From Ascarosepion bandense (lineage: Eukaryota; Mollusca; Cephalopoda; Sepiida; Sepiidae), in NCBI GenBank assembly GCA_037127315.1, contig JBBBDQ010001686.1, positions 2,425,001 to 2,489,000 on the forward strand: a stretch of DNA of 64,000 nucleotides. The letters are read 5' to 3'. The position numbers were made by a program, and so were the translations under genes. The notes under the pieces were generated by a model. It had not been told where the DNA came from and made no database searches. It saw only the letters and a list, made by a program, of their open reading frames with translations. Shown here one piece after another: positions 1-10,204 of this stretch. Position 1 is the stretch's first letter. The number at the start of each line of letters is the position of its first letter.

Positions 1-236
1 CTAATCTTCACGTCTATCCTTGCTTATTTTCTTTCTCAATTACTGGTCGTTGTTCATTTATTTGTACGAAACCCATTCCCGGGTTCCACAACACTATTCA
101 TATCTTCTGTGTATACAGCTAGTTTCCATAGAATCGGAAATCAAGAAAATATATACTTTAAGCCTCGTTAGAAGACACTGTAGATACGGAAAAACAGAAA
201 ACGTCAGATTAATCCATATTTATTTCAGTTCCAGCT

Positions 237-238
<2 letters not shown>

Positions 239-283
<45 letters not shown>
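239..283. repeat. (TA)n microsatellite
   Basis: Uninterrupted TA dinucleotides. Bases 1-238 before it hold nothing I recognise. Confidence 0.95.
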
Positions 284-285
<2 letters not shown>

Positions 286-745
286 CATATCACCCCGGGC
301 AAGGCGGTAACGCCACTGATGTTTGAATAAGATTGAAGAGATTGGAAAAGAGAAAACCGGAAACCGCACCCTAACCAGGAAACAAGGGATGAGCCTCTTC
401 ACCTGTTCAATAGACGTGGGTGGAGTGTGAACCGGGCGATACTTTAGTCTATGTACTCCAATTGAAAAAAAAAAGTGAGAAGATTGGAAAAGAGAAAACC
501 GGAAACCACATCCTAAAAAAGAAACAAGGGATGAGCCTCTTCACCTGTTCAATAGACGTGGGTGGAGTGTGAACCGGGCGATAGTTTAGTCTATCTACTC
601 CAATTGAAAAAAAGGAGTGAGAAGACTGGAAAAGAGAAAACCGGAAAGCGCACCCCAAACAGGAAACAAGGGACGGGCCCCCTCACCCGTTCAACAGACG
701 CGGGTGGAGCGCGAACCGGGCGACAGCTCAGTCTATCTACTCCAT
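284..745 (-). mobile_element. tandem-unit SINE with LINE-derived tail, 3 units
   Basis: On the minus strand this reads as three ~142-bp units joined by A/T tracts. A short tail at 284-318 matches the 3' end of the CR1/Jockey LINE in this window (the segment reading ATCACCCCGGGCAAGGCGG on the plus strand). Each unit carries the conserved GAACCGGGCGA and CTATCTACTCCA blocks (plus-strand reading). The unit at 612-745 differs from its two neighbours by an almost pure set of T-to-C changes. Shared 3' tails are how SINEs recruit LINE machinery, so mobilisation by that LINE is inferred. No Pol III box is clearly visible in the unit. Confidence 0.85.
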
Positions 746-929
746 TCTAACAATCAGTGACTTCTGGCATTGTAGCTCTGTTACTTTACTTGGCATGAAT
801 TTATTTAAAAATAAAAATTTCAAGCAAATGTAAAGTAAGAATAGCAGATTTAAAATTTGCGCCATATTTTTCTTTTTATTGAATAAAAATATACAGCTGT
901 ATAGATCTGTCACTCTCACTCTATACATC
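746..929. other. AT-rich spacer, unassigned
   Basis: No repeat family or coding potential recognised between the SINE and the LINE 3' end. Confidence 0.5.
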
Positions 930-1473
930 TGTAATGTGATAGGTACTGATCTGGCAACTCGACTGCAGCCACTTTCCCATCGTCGAAATGTGGCCTCCCT
1001 CTGTCTCTTCTATAAATACTTTCATGGCTTCTGCTCGGATGAGCTTAAGTCACTGATGCCTCCTCAGCAGGTGTTTACCCGTGCAACCAGACTGGCAACT
1101 GGGTCCCACCCATTCACAGTCAGGTTAGCCAAATGCAGACGACAATTCTACTCCTGCAGCTTCCTCTCTCGCACTTCCCGCCTGTGGAACTCACTCCCGT
1201 ATTCTTGCTTTCCTGACGGCTACAACCTCCAGAAATTTAAATGCAAAGTTAATACTCATCTACTAACCACTGGCCTCTAGCTCTCTCCCCTCCCCTGTAT
1301 AACCTTCCCTTTCTCTCCTCCTATGTATCTGTCATCGCACCTTCTTTCTCAGCTTTCTATTGTACCTTTCTAACTAGCTTGTACTCCTCACTCTTTTCTA
1401 ATTAATCTTTTTACATTTATGTAACCCCCTGCACATCAGTGGCATTTCCACCTTGCTCGGGGTGAAATGATTA
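930..1473 (+). mobile_element. CR1/Jockey-group LINE, 5'-truncated 3' end
   Basis: The open frame up to 1280 gives the C-terminal part of the second LINE protein (…LATRLQPLSHRR…, …ATGSHPFTVRL…, …SRTSRLWNSLPYSCFPDG…). It closely matches the end of the longer LINE copy at 58.9-60.6 kb. Unlike that copy, this frame stays open through the RQFYSCSFL segment to the natural stop after HLLTTGL. The 3' UTR follows and ends with the CCCCTGCACATCAGTGGC block and a short GATTAA run. The 5' side is truncated around 930, the usual outcome of incomplete target-primed reverse transcription. It is not an autonomous element. Confidence 0.85.
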
Positions 1474-1494
1474 ATATATATATATATATATATA

Positions 1495-1971
1495 TGTTGT
1501 ATATCGATAAACAACAAACAAGCATGTATATATAAAAATATATTAATATTTTTATTAATGAACGCTGGACCGTGTCGCCTAGTGGACAGAGAGTTGAGGG
1601 AGCGCTTTTCTAATGGGTTGACGAATGCTTCTAAGGGTCGACGTTGACGAATGGACGAATGACGAATGCGTACCCCCCAATAGCATGTATGCTATTGGGG
1701 GCAGCTGTGAACTGCTTCTCTACTGCCGACCAGACTCTTCTTCTCTTCTACTGTCGACTTCTGGAGACTCGTCTGTGACTTCTTGTTTCGAGGCCTTTAT
1801 ATATCTTCCAAGTTTTGCCTCGATTCGCGACGCCTACTCGACGCCTACGTAATTTCTCAGAGTTATTTCCGCATCTGTCGGAAATAGGGTCAAACAAACA
1901 TCCGTTCCTTTCAATGACCGGAAACACCCACGCTTCCTCAGCCTTCTCGGGTTGGGCCAGATTATTATATT

Positions 1972-1974
<3 letters not shown>
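1495..1974. other. GC-richer unassigned block with palindrome
   Basis: No product is recognised. The block holds GACGAATG-type heptamer repeats (about 1620-1670) and a perfect inverted repeat at 1674-1701. A stretch at 1566-1590 (GTCGCCTAGTGGACAGAG) vaguely resembles a tRNA D-arm/Box A, but no convincing Box B follows. Confidence 0.4.
1674..1701. repeat. perfect 13-bp palindrome
   Basis: CCCCCAATAGCAT and ATGCTATTGGGGG are exact reverse complements around a 2-nt centre (GT). It could form a cruciform or an RNA hairpin. No following T-run makes it look like a terminator. Confidence 0.9.

Positions 1975-2027
<53 letters not shown>
1975..2027. repeat. (TA)n microsatellite
   Basis: About 25 TA units. 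Confidence 0.95.
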
Positions 2028-2032
<5 letters not shown>

Positions 2033-2570
2033 ATTTATACAAACAACGTTTTTATTCACTAAACCATCAGTGGTTGAATACGGTGACTTGACCCCAAAAT
2101 GTTTGGGTTCAATATCTGGCTCCAGCGGTGGCGAGCAAACTAATGACATAATCAAAATGTTACACATTAATTATCAAACACAAAAGTTTGAGACAAAAAT
2201 TACAATGAATAGAAAATTATAACTCTTTTAAAATAGGGAGACAACACTTCTCGACAAAGCATCATCTTTCAATAAAGCCAGAAGACAAATAGATAAGACA
2301 GAGATTATTCCCAAAACAGATCTACAGAGAGCAGTGGATTCATGCCTCTCTAAGCATAAACTGAACAAAATACATATCAAAATGAGATTATCTTCTGATA
2401 TAGTAGATCGCCTGACACAATCTAAAGAGAGAGAAAAAAAAACATGTCTTTCACAAGAAGGAAAAATCTTCTGTAATGCATTCACTTAAAGTTCTAACGA
2501 TTGAAAATCTATTAATGAAGGCTGTCGGACCTAGCGAAGACTATGTTATTTTTTTTAATTTTTTTTTTTT
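2028..2570. other. unassigned intergenic DNA
   Basis: No repeat family is matched elsewhere in the window. The piece GGGTTCAATATCTGGC near 2104 resembles a Box B but has no partner Box A that I trust. A T-rich run near 2548-2570 borders the next LINE tail. Confidence 0.4.
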
Positions 2571-2889
2571 AATCATTTCACCCCGAGCTAGGCAGAAACA
2601 CCACTGATGTGCAGGGGGTTACATAAATGTAGAAAGATTAATTAGAAAAGAGTGAGGAGTTAGAAAGGAACAATAGAAAGCTGAGAAAGCAGGTGCAATG
2701 ACAGATACATGGGCGGAGAGAACGTGAAGATTATACAGGGGAGGGGAGAGAGCTAGAGTCCAGTGGTTAGTAGGTGAGTATTAACTTTGCTTTTAAATTT
2801 CTGGAGGTCGTAGCCGTCAGGAAAGCAAGAATACGGGAGTGAGTTCCACAGGCGGGAAGTGCGAGAGAGGAAGCTACGTCTTGTACAGG
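2571..2889 (-). mobile_element. CR1/Jockey-group LINE 3' end
   Basis: Reverse-strand copy of the same 3' end seen at 930-1473. It has the terminal ATCACCCCGAGC block, the 3' UTR, then a short piece of the C-terminal coding region up to the RTRSFLSRTSRLWNSLP-type segment, where it stops abruptly against the 136-bp array. It is strongly 5' truncated and non-functional. Confidence 0.82.
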
Positions 2890-2914
2890 CGCTACATAAA
2901 CAAAAGAAAAAATT

Positions 2915-3595
2915 ACTTTATTAGATAAAAGGAAACTCATAACTTCAGAAGTTTCAAGAGCTCTAACAACCAAAATGAATATCGCATGTAACTCGATAAG
3001 AGAAAATAATGACATAACCACGAAGCTGACATTTTTATTTAAATCTTTTAAGAACTTTACCAAAAACCACAAACCACATCCCTTGAGGACATTCAACAGC
3101 AGCAACAACTGAAATTGATAGCACATGTGACTCGAAGAGAAAATAATGACAAGATCACGATTTTGACATTTTTTTAAGCATTGAAAGAACTTTACCAAAA
3201 AACAGAAACCACATCCCTTGAGGACTTTCAACAACAGCAACAACTAAAATGGATAGCACATATAACTCGAAGTGAAAATAATTACGTAATCAAGAAGTTA
3301 ACATTTTTCTTTAAACCTTGAAACAACTATACCAAAAAACAGAAACCACATCCCTTGAGGAATTTCAACAGCAGCAACAACTAAAATGGATAGCACATGT
3401 AACTTGAACAGGAAATAATTACATCACCAAAATGTTGACATTTTTCTTTAAACCTTGAAAGAACTTTACCAAAAAACAGAAACCACATCCTTTAAGGACC
3501 TTCAAGAACAGCAACAACTAAAATGGATAGCTAATTCAGCTCGAAGAGAAAATAATGTCTTAATCAAGATGTTACTCAATTCTTTTTTCTTTTTT
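2915..3595. repeat. ~136-bp tandem array, about 5 units
   Basis: Anchor GAACTTTACC recurs at about 3052, 3187, 3324 (diverged) and 3461, giving a period of 135-137 bp. Each unit holds AACAGCAGCAACAACT. One forward frame gives QQQLKWIA…RRENN, a motif of the kind seen near the C-terminus of some LINE proteins, so the unit may derive from an amplified LINE fragment. Because 137 is not a multiple of three and stops occur, it does not encode one long protein. Confidence 0.8.
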
Positions 3596-3599
3596 ATAT

Positions 3600-3993
3600 G
3601 CCATGACAGAGAAAAGAGACATTCAAACAGCATTGAACTCACATTATTCTAATTTAATTTATTTTATAATATACTTTTATTTTCTTCCTGTTCTTTTTTT
3701 GTATATATTTTTTTACTGTTCTTATTTTTCACATACTTCCTATTAACTTTAAACAGAATGATCAGATACTCAGAGAAACCTAAACGTAAAACAACGAATT
3801 TGTTCGCCTGAGAGTCAATTTTAGACTCGAAACACGTGTAGCGCAAACCATGATAAATTAATACTCCATAACTTGTATAAATACCAAACAAAAAATATAC
3901 ATTTTAAAGAAAACGTTCACGGCTTCTCACATTTTTATTTTATTTTATATATATATATATATATACGAAAAAAATCGCAAGATCGCCAAGACC

Positions 3994-4040
<47 letters not shown>

Positions 4041-4261
4041 CAAGACGGGTTGATATATGTCTATTTTAACATACAAATATGATAATAATTTTCCAGTTTA
4101 TCCTAATAATTATTTTGTTAATTTTTTTTCATTACAATAGATTTGCGGAGCCAAGGTGCCTTGCATCATCCGCAATTCCGTTGACTGCAGGGGCCCTAAG
4201 CACGCCTCTGATCACATTACAGCCCAGTATCTATTGTTTCCAACAACATTTACCTGTTGCA
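3600..4261. other. AT-rich spacer with (TA)n/(AG)n
   Basis: Contains (TA)n at about 3947-3966 and 3993-4020 and (AG)n at 4021-4041. Nothing else recognised. Confidence 0.5.
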
Positions 4262-4398
4262 CAATAGTCTGCTTCGCTTTTGAAATGCATCCTTCACCAT
4301 AGCAATACACGTTTGAATCTCAGTGTCACACTTTCCGGCCTCTGTTGGAACACTTTCCAGGTGTTTACATGTCTGCACCTGCTTGATACTACAAACAA
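4262..4398 (-). mobile_element. RTE LINE fragment, degenerate
   Basis: The minus strand aligns with the segment found in every RTE copy here (AAGCAGGT.CA…, …GGAAAGTGTGACACTGAGAT…). It translates approximately to …GKCDTEI….MVKDAFQK…. It is short and diverged, and its 5' end abuts the 32-bp array. Confidence 0.7.
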
Positions 4399-5105
4399 AA
4401 GCTTAGGAATAAAACCCCATCAATACTGGAAAGCTTAGGAAGAAAACCCCATCAATACTGGAAAGCTTAGGAAGAAAATCCCATCAATACTGGAAAGCTT
4501 AGGAAGAAAATCCCATCAATACTGGAAAGCTTAGGAAAAAAAACCCATCAATACTGGAAAGCTTAGGAAGAAAACCCCATCAATACTGGAACGCTTAGGA
4601 AGAAAACCCCATCAATACTGGAAAGCTTAGGAAGAAAACCCCATCAATACTGGAAAGCTTAGGAAGAAAATCCCATCAATACTGGAAAGCTTAGGAAGAA
4701 AACCCCATCAATACTGGAAAGCTTAGGAAGAAAACCCCATCAATACTGGAAAGCTTAGGAAGAAAATCCCATCAATACTGGAAAGCTTAGGAATAAAACC
4801 CCATCAATACTGGAAAGCTTAGGAAGAAAACCCCATCAATACTGGAAAGCTTAGGAAGAAAACCCCATCAATACTGGAAAGCTTAGGAAGAAAATCCCAT
4901 CAATACTGGAAAGCTTAGGAAGAAAATCCCATCAATACTGGAAAGCTTAGGAAGAAAACCCCATCAATACTGGAAAGCTTAGGAAGAAAACCCCATCAAT
5001 ACTGGAACGCTTAGGAAGAAAACCCCATCAATACTGGAAAGCTTAGGAAGAAAACCCCATCAATACTGGAAAGCTTAGGAAGAAAACCCCATCAATACTG
5101 GAAAG
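4399..5105. repeat. 32-bp minisatellite, ~22 units
   Basis: Unit GCTTAGGAAGAAAACCCCAT… repeats every 32 bp with only a few variable positions (AAAACCCC/AAAATCCC, GGAAAG/GGAACG, GGAAGA/GGAATA). Variants recur in the same order in different parts of the array, suggesting multi-unit duplication. There are no spacers between units, so it is not CRISPR. Confidence 0.95.
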
Positions 5106-5199
5106 AGCGTTAACAGTTACTGAACTTGAGAAACCTATTTCCCTGACAACCTGCTTGAAAAGACATATTTTTATTATTTTAACTATATCCTCGGTCAAT

Positions 5200-6110
5200 G
5201 AATGCCAAAATTCACAGCTAGGGTCCTGGGCATGACCGTAATCTGCCTCTAACAGCAGGGCTTCTGGTTGGGAGGTTGTGAGGAGCATGGAACCACCTCT
5301 TAATTGCTGTTGTTCCCAGATCCATCCGTACCCTATGCGGTAACACCTGTTAGGGTCCCAGCTAATAGGAGTAGATAGACGAAACTATCGCCTGGTTCAC
5401 ACTCCACCCACGTTTATTGAACAGCTGAAGAGGCTCATCCCTTGTTCCCTGTTTAGGATGTGGTTCCCGGCTTTCTCTTTTCCAATGTTTTCACTCCTTT
5501 TTCGTTTTTTTTTTCAATTGGAGTAGATAGACTAAACTATCGCCAGGTTCACACTCCACCCACGTCTATTGAACAGGTGAAGAGGCTCATCCCTTGTTCC
5601 CTGTTTAGGATGTGGTTTCCGGCTTTCTCTTTTCCAATCTTTTCATTCTTACGTAGCCCCCTGCACATCAGTGGCGTTACCGCCTTGCTCGGGGTGATAT
5701 GATTAAAAAAAACCTATGAGCAAATAGTTAACCCCCAAACTGGGATCAAAACACGATGAAAGTAAAAAAATAGACTTTTATAGAAATATATACATAAAAA
5801 TAGACTTTTATTAAAAAAAATATAGATTTTTGAAGAAAAAATATTAGCAACAATACACTTTTGAAGAAAAAATTATTACCATAACACGTTTTTGATGGAA
5901 AAAATTATTTTCAGCAAAACACATTTGAATACAAATCTAAAAAAACATTTTTAGTTTTTTAAAATAAAAAAGAATATAAATAAAAAATTTCATTAAAATC
6001 TAAGTCAACATTCTCACTATAACCGAACATTAAAAAAATACCTTAAAACCCCCACCTTCTTGGCATTAAATAACCCACAGAAGTTGATATGTCGTTAAAC
6101 AAAACTCAAA
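5200..6110 (-). mobile_element. family-A repeat, split by a SINE
   Basis: Matches, in reverse orientation, the copies at 43.4-44.06 kb and 51.4-51.7 kb. Shared blocks (reverse strand) include GTTTTGTTTAACG.CATATC, GGTTATTTAATGCCAA, a long A/T-rich stretch, GTTAACTATTTGC and GGACCCTAACAGGTG. The 5370-5713 SINE sits between GGGTCCCAGCTA and TATGAGCAAATAG, which are contiguous in the other copies, so the SINE is younger. No transposase is visible; the class is unknown. Confidence 0.7.
5370..5713 (+). mobile_element. tandem-unit SINE, 2 units plus LINE tail
   Basis: Two ~149-bp units beginning GGAGTAGATAGAC are followed by the tail CCCCTGCACATCAGTGGC…CTCGGGGTGATATGATTA and an A-run, matching the LINE 3' end at 60.5 kb. 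It interrupts a family-A repeat; a possible 3-bp duplication (CTA) flanks it, which would suit CR1-type integration but could be chance. Confidence 0.88.
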
Positions 6111-6235
6111 CTCAAAGGACACAGTTATATTACCAATATCATAAGAAATTAAGGGATTAAATACTAACCTTTGATCTCAATCCGATGGTGAGGAAGTTAT
6201 GAAAAGGTTAACGCGAATGGCACTGACTGTTTCGT
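6111..6235. other. unassigned spacer
   Basis: Nothing recognised between family A and the purine-rich array. Confidence 0.5.
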
Positions 6236-6441
6236 CAATGAAGAGGAAGAGGTAAAGTACAAGAGGAAAAGGGAAATTATAAGAGGAAAAGGGAAAGTAC
6301 GATGGAAGAGGGAAAGTATGAGGGGAAGAGGGAAAATTTGAGGAGAAGAGAGAAAGTATTAGGGAAAGGGGAAAGTATGAGAGAAAGAAGGAAAGTACGA
6401 GGGGAGGAGGGAAAGAGGGAAAGTAAAGGGGAAGAGAGAAA
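6236..6441. repeat. purine-strand minisatellite, block 1
   Basis: Almost pure A/G on the plus strand, built from imperfect GGAAGAGGGAAAGTATGAGG units of roughly 20-25 bp. Positions 6243-6441 are repeated with no mismatch that I can find at 7677-7875. Confidence 0.9.
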
Positions 6442-6865
6442 TGCTTCTTCATAAAAAATATAGGGTTTCACATCGTGGTCGATATCATAATAAGGTAATT
6501 TAGTATTTAGCATTTTAAAGGCAAAAATTAAACAGACAGACAGATAGACAGACTGAGAGACAAACAAACAAACAGAAAAACGCAACCGAAAACAATACCC
6601 CAGCCTTAAGGCGGAGGTAACAATGGCGGAAACATACTAGCCTGTTACACCACAGGATTAAAGAAACTGTTGTATTAGACAACCCCTATTTTTTTAGGTG
6701 AGTAATTTTTATAATTTAAAGGTAGTTTTATACGCGGAAGAATACGGCAGTCATAATTAACACCAGACCAAAGTTAGAAGCATTCTTTTCTTGAAACTTG
6801 GACGTAGAATCTTCCCTCTCGCAGAATAGGTCACAGGATGCATGTGATGGTGTTTTAAGATGGAA
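6442..6865. other. non-purine interruption of the minisatellite
   Basis: Includes CAGACAGACAGATAGACAG and AAACAAACAAACAG short repeats and otherwise unique-looking sequence. No gene recognised. Confidence 0.5.
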
Positions 6866-9010
6866 TCAAAAGTACAAGGGGAAGAAAGAGAATAAAAGAG
6901 AAGAGGGGAAGTATGAAGAAAAGAGGGAAAGTATGAGGGGAAGAGGAAAAGTACAAGGGGAAGAGAGAAAGTATGAGGGAAAGAGGTAAGAACAAGGGAA
7001 GAGGAAAAGTATGAGGGGAAGAGGAAAAGTACAAGGGGAAGAGGGAAAGTATGAGAGGAAGAGGTAAGAACAAGGGAAGAGGAAAAGTATGAGGGAAAGA
7101 GGAAAAGTACGAGGGGAAGTGAGAAGTACAAGTAGAAGAAAGAAAGTATGAGGGAAAGTACGATGGGAAGAGAGAAAGTGCGAGAGGAAGAGGTAAAGTA
7201 CGAGGGGAAGAGGTAAATTATGAGGGGAAGAGGGAAAGTACGAGGGGAAGAGGGCAAGTATGAGGGGAAGAGGTAAATTTCGAGGGGAAAAGGGAAACAG
7301 GAAAAGAAAGAAAGTACGAGGGGAAGAGAGAAAGTACAATTGGAAGAGAGAAAGTATTAGGGAAAGGGGGAAGTATGATAAAAAGAGGGAAAGTACGCGG
7401 GGAAGTGGGAAAATATGAGTGGACAAAGAAAAGTACGAGGGAAGAGGGAAAGTATGAGGAAAAGAGGGAAATTATGAGAGGAAGAGGGAAAGTACGAAGG
7501 AAAGAGGGAAAGAGGGAAAGTACAAGGGGAAGAGAGAAAAGACAAGGACAAGAAGGAAAGTATAAGAGGAAGTTGGAAAGTACGTGGGAAGAGGTAAAGT
7601 ACGAGGGGGAGGGGAAAACTATGAGGGAAGAGGCAAAATACAAGAGGAAAAGTAAGAGGGAAGAGGGAAAGTAGGAGAGGAAGAGGTAAAGTACAAGAGG
7701 AAAAGGGAAATTATAAGAGGAAAAGGGAAAGTACGATGGAAGAGGGAAAGTATGAGGGGAAGAGGGAAAATTTGAGGAGAAGAGAGAAAGTATTAGGGAA
7801 AGGGGAAAGTATGAGAGAAAGAAGGAAAGTACGAGGGGAGGAGGGAAAGAGGGAAAGTAAAGGGGAAGAGAGAAAAGACAAAGGAAAGAGGGAAAGTATG
7901 AGAGAAAGTACGTGGGAAGAGATAAAGTACGAGGGATAGAAGGAAAGTACCAGGGGAAGAGGGAAAGTACGAGGGGAAGAGAGAAATACGGAAGGGAAGC
8001 GGGAACGTACCAGGGAAAGTACCAGGGAAAGAGGTAAAGTCCGAGGGAAGAGGGAAAGTACGAGGGGTAAAGGGAAAGAAGCAAAGTATGAGGGAAGATG
8101 GAAAGTAGGAAGGAAGAAGGAAAGTATGAGGGGAAGAGAAATACAGGGGAAGAGGGAAAGTACGAGGGGAAGAGGCAAAGTACAAGAGGTAAAGTATGAG
8201 GGAAGAAGGAAAGTATGAGAGGAAGAGGGAAAGTACGAGGGGTAAAGGGAAAGTGGCAAAGTAGGAGGGAATTGGGAAAGTAGGAGGGAAGAGGAAAAGT
8301 ATGAGGAGAAGAGGGAAAGTCCAGGGGAAGAGGGAAAGTACGAGGGGAAGAGGGAAAGTTCGAGAGAAGAGGCAAAGTACAAGAGGTAAAGTACGAGGGA
8401 AGAAGGAAAGTTTGAGAGGAAGAGGGAAAATACGAGGGGTAAAGGGAAAGAGGCAAAGTATGAGATAAGAGGGAAAGTAGAAAGAGGTAAAGTAGGAGGG
8501 AAGAGGTAAAGTACGAGTGTAAAGGGAAAGAAGCAAAGTATGTGGGAATAGGGAAAGTAGGAAGGAAGAGGAAATGTATGAGGGGAAGAGGGAAAGTACA
8601 GGGGAAGACCGATAGTACGAGGGGAAGAGGGAAAGTTCGAGGGAAGAGGCAAAGTACAAGAGGTAAAGTACGATGAAAGAGGGAAAGTATGAGAGGAAGA
8701 GGGAAAGTCCGAGGGGTAAAAGGGAAAAGGCAAAGTATGAGGGAATAGGGAAAGTAGGAGGAAAGAGGAAAAGTATGAGGGGAAGAGGGAAAGTACAGGG
8801 GAAGAGATATAGTACGAGAGGAAGAGGGAAACATCGAGAGCAAAGGCAAAGTACAAGAGGTAAAGTACGAGGGAAGAAGGAAAGTTTGAGAGGAAGAGGG
8901 AAAGTACGAGGGGTAAAGGGAAAGAGGCAAACTATGAGATAAGAGAGAAAGTAGGAAGAGGGAAAGTACGAGCGAAAGAAAATGTAAAAGAGGGGTGAGA
9001 AAGGAAGAAG
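6866..9010. repeat. purine-strand minisatellite, block 2 (2.1 kb)
   Basis: Imperfect repeats of GGGGAAGAGGGAAAGTACGA on the plus strand. The antisense strand is free of stops for hundreds of codons only because it lacks A-rich stop contexts; the resulting Ser/Pro/Leu/Phe proteins are artefacts. Long homopurine-homopyrimidine tracts with local mirror symmetry can adopt triplex (H-DNA) structures; that is general knowledge, not shown here. Confidence 0.92.
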
Positions 9011-9092
9011 ATGAAAAAGGAAAAGGCGAAATATGAGGAAGTGATGGAGATGATGGCCATTCATTCAGTTTTCGGTGAAGAAAGAACCAATT

Positions 9093-9440
9093 ACATTTTT
9101 ATTATTCGTTTTACTCCAAGCAAGGCAGTACTACCACTGTTGGGCAGGGGTTACATAAGAGGAGCGTGATAAGAAAGGGGATCAGGTTACAGGGGGTGTC
9201 AGAGAATGGATAAGAGAAACATGTAAATACTGGTGTGAAGAGAATTACGCGAGAGTAAAGTGAAAAGGGAGGAAGAACAAGACACTAACAGGATTTTGGG
9301 GAAATGATAAGAGAAAGATGTGAGTCAAATTAACAAGAGATGGTAATTGACGTTGCATTTAAACTCTTACAGATTGTAGCTGTCACGGAAGATCGAGAAA
9401 AGCAGCTGAAGAGTAGATGGCGAAGGTATTGTATTCCGTT
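9093..9440 (-). mobile_element. LINE 3' end, variant subfamily
   Basis: Reverse strand ends TTACTCCAAGCAAGGCAGTA… and runs back through a 3' UTR into a short coding-like piece (…CTACAATCTGTAAGAGTTTAAATGC…, cf. YNLQEFKCNVN in the better LINE). The same piece, inverted, is at 36530-36838. It differs from the main CR1/Jockey family mostly in the UTR. Confidence 0.65.
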
Positions 9441-9881
9441 GCGTTTGTTTATTTGTCTGTCTTTCCGTGGTCAAGATATCGCAAGACCTGCTGGATAGAC
9501 CCGAATGAAATTTCAGGGATGATTTGTCTCGTGACTAGCATGAACTGATGAGATTTTGGGTTCGATCTGGTACAGTATAAAGTTTTTGGGTTATTTTTCC
9601 GGTTTTATTAATAGCACTTCATTTTTGCCTTTCAAATGCCAAATACTGAATTACCTTCCATACATCTTTTTAAATACTGAATTACCACCCCTACTGTTTC
9701 GTTGTAAGTATACATTTAATTTAGAGAGCGGTCGAGTTTACTTTTTTTGTCTTTTCATTCTTGAGAGCGATTAAGTTCATTGCAATTATTCTTTCTCATT
9801 TTAATCATTATTTCTTGGTAATCGCTGAGATGGTGTCGGTATCGCCTTGGCGGAGGGTTGCGGTCTTTGACTGCTCTTTCT
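9441..9881. repeat. dispersed repeat, inverted copy at 36.04-36.53 kb
   Basis: Sequence such as GACCTGCTGGATAGACCCG and GAGCGGTCGAGTTTAC reappears reverse-complemented at 36.04-36.53 kb. With the LINE tail on one side and (ATT)n plus a Helitron end on the other, the block is about 0.9 kb in both places. No coding function seen. Confidence 0.75.
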
Positions 9882-9882
9882 A

Positions 9883-9928
<46 letters not shown>
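9882..9928. repeat. (ATT)n microsatellite
   Basis: About 15 ATT units; its counterpart at 35978-36034 reads (TAA)n. Confidence 0.95.
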
Positions 9929-9930
<2 letters not shown>

Positions 9931-9990
9931 AGAATAGCCTCGCGTTGCGAGTGTAATGAAAGCTTTAAGACTAATCCATGGTCATGGAGC
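9929..9990 (-). mobile_element. Helitron-like 3' end, degenerate
   Basis: Reverse strand has GCTTTCATTACACTCGCAACG and an adjacent hairpin, as in the CTAG-ending copies. The terminal CTAG is lost. Confidence 0.6.
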
Positions 9991-10011
9991 CTCATATTTT
10001 TTATGACACGC

Positions 10012-10200
10012 CAGTATTTGTTATTGGAGGCCACAACTTGAACAACATAGGGTATGCAGATGATACAGTGCTGATTGCAGACACGGAGAGGAAACTACAA
10101 GGCCTCCTACAGAAGGTAGCGGTGAAGAGTGACAAAAAATAATAACAAATAAACTTTAAGAAAACTGAATGCATGGTCATCAGCAAAAGGTTTCTTTCGT
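10012..10200 (+). mobile_element. RTE LINE reverse transcriptase, upstream part
   Basis: Encodes the RT motif C region …GYADDTVLIADTERKLQGLLQKV… (YADD at 10053-10064), then a stop, then the segment reading KKTECMVISKR. In intact RTE proteins this continues directly into the NPKCQIQ….YLGSVLT region, which is found 0.7 kb downstream after an inserted SINE. The element is 5' truncated and carries nonsense changes, so it is dead. Confidence 0.85.
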
Positions 10201-10204
10201 ATGT

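Noticed and set aside
1566..1660. A tRNA gene starting at GTCGCCTAGTGGACAG
   Set aside because: No acceptor stem or convincing Box B could be found at the right spacing.
4399..5105. Possible CRISPR-like array
   Set aside because: The 32-bp units are contiguous with no spacers, and the context is eukaryotic.
7218..8930. 570-codon and other long minus-strand open frames rich in Ser, Pro, Leu, Phe
   Set aside because: They are translations of the opposite strand of a purine minisatellite, which cannot form most stop codons; overlapping frames are equally open.
9545..9575. CTGATGAGATTTTGG as another hammerhead core
   Set aside because: No GAAA box or stem II hairpin follows.
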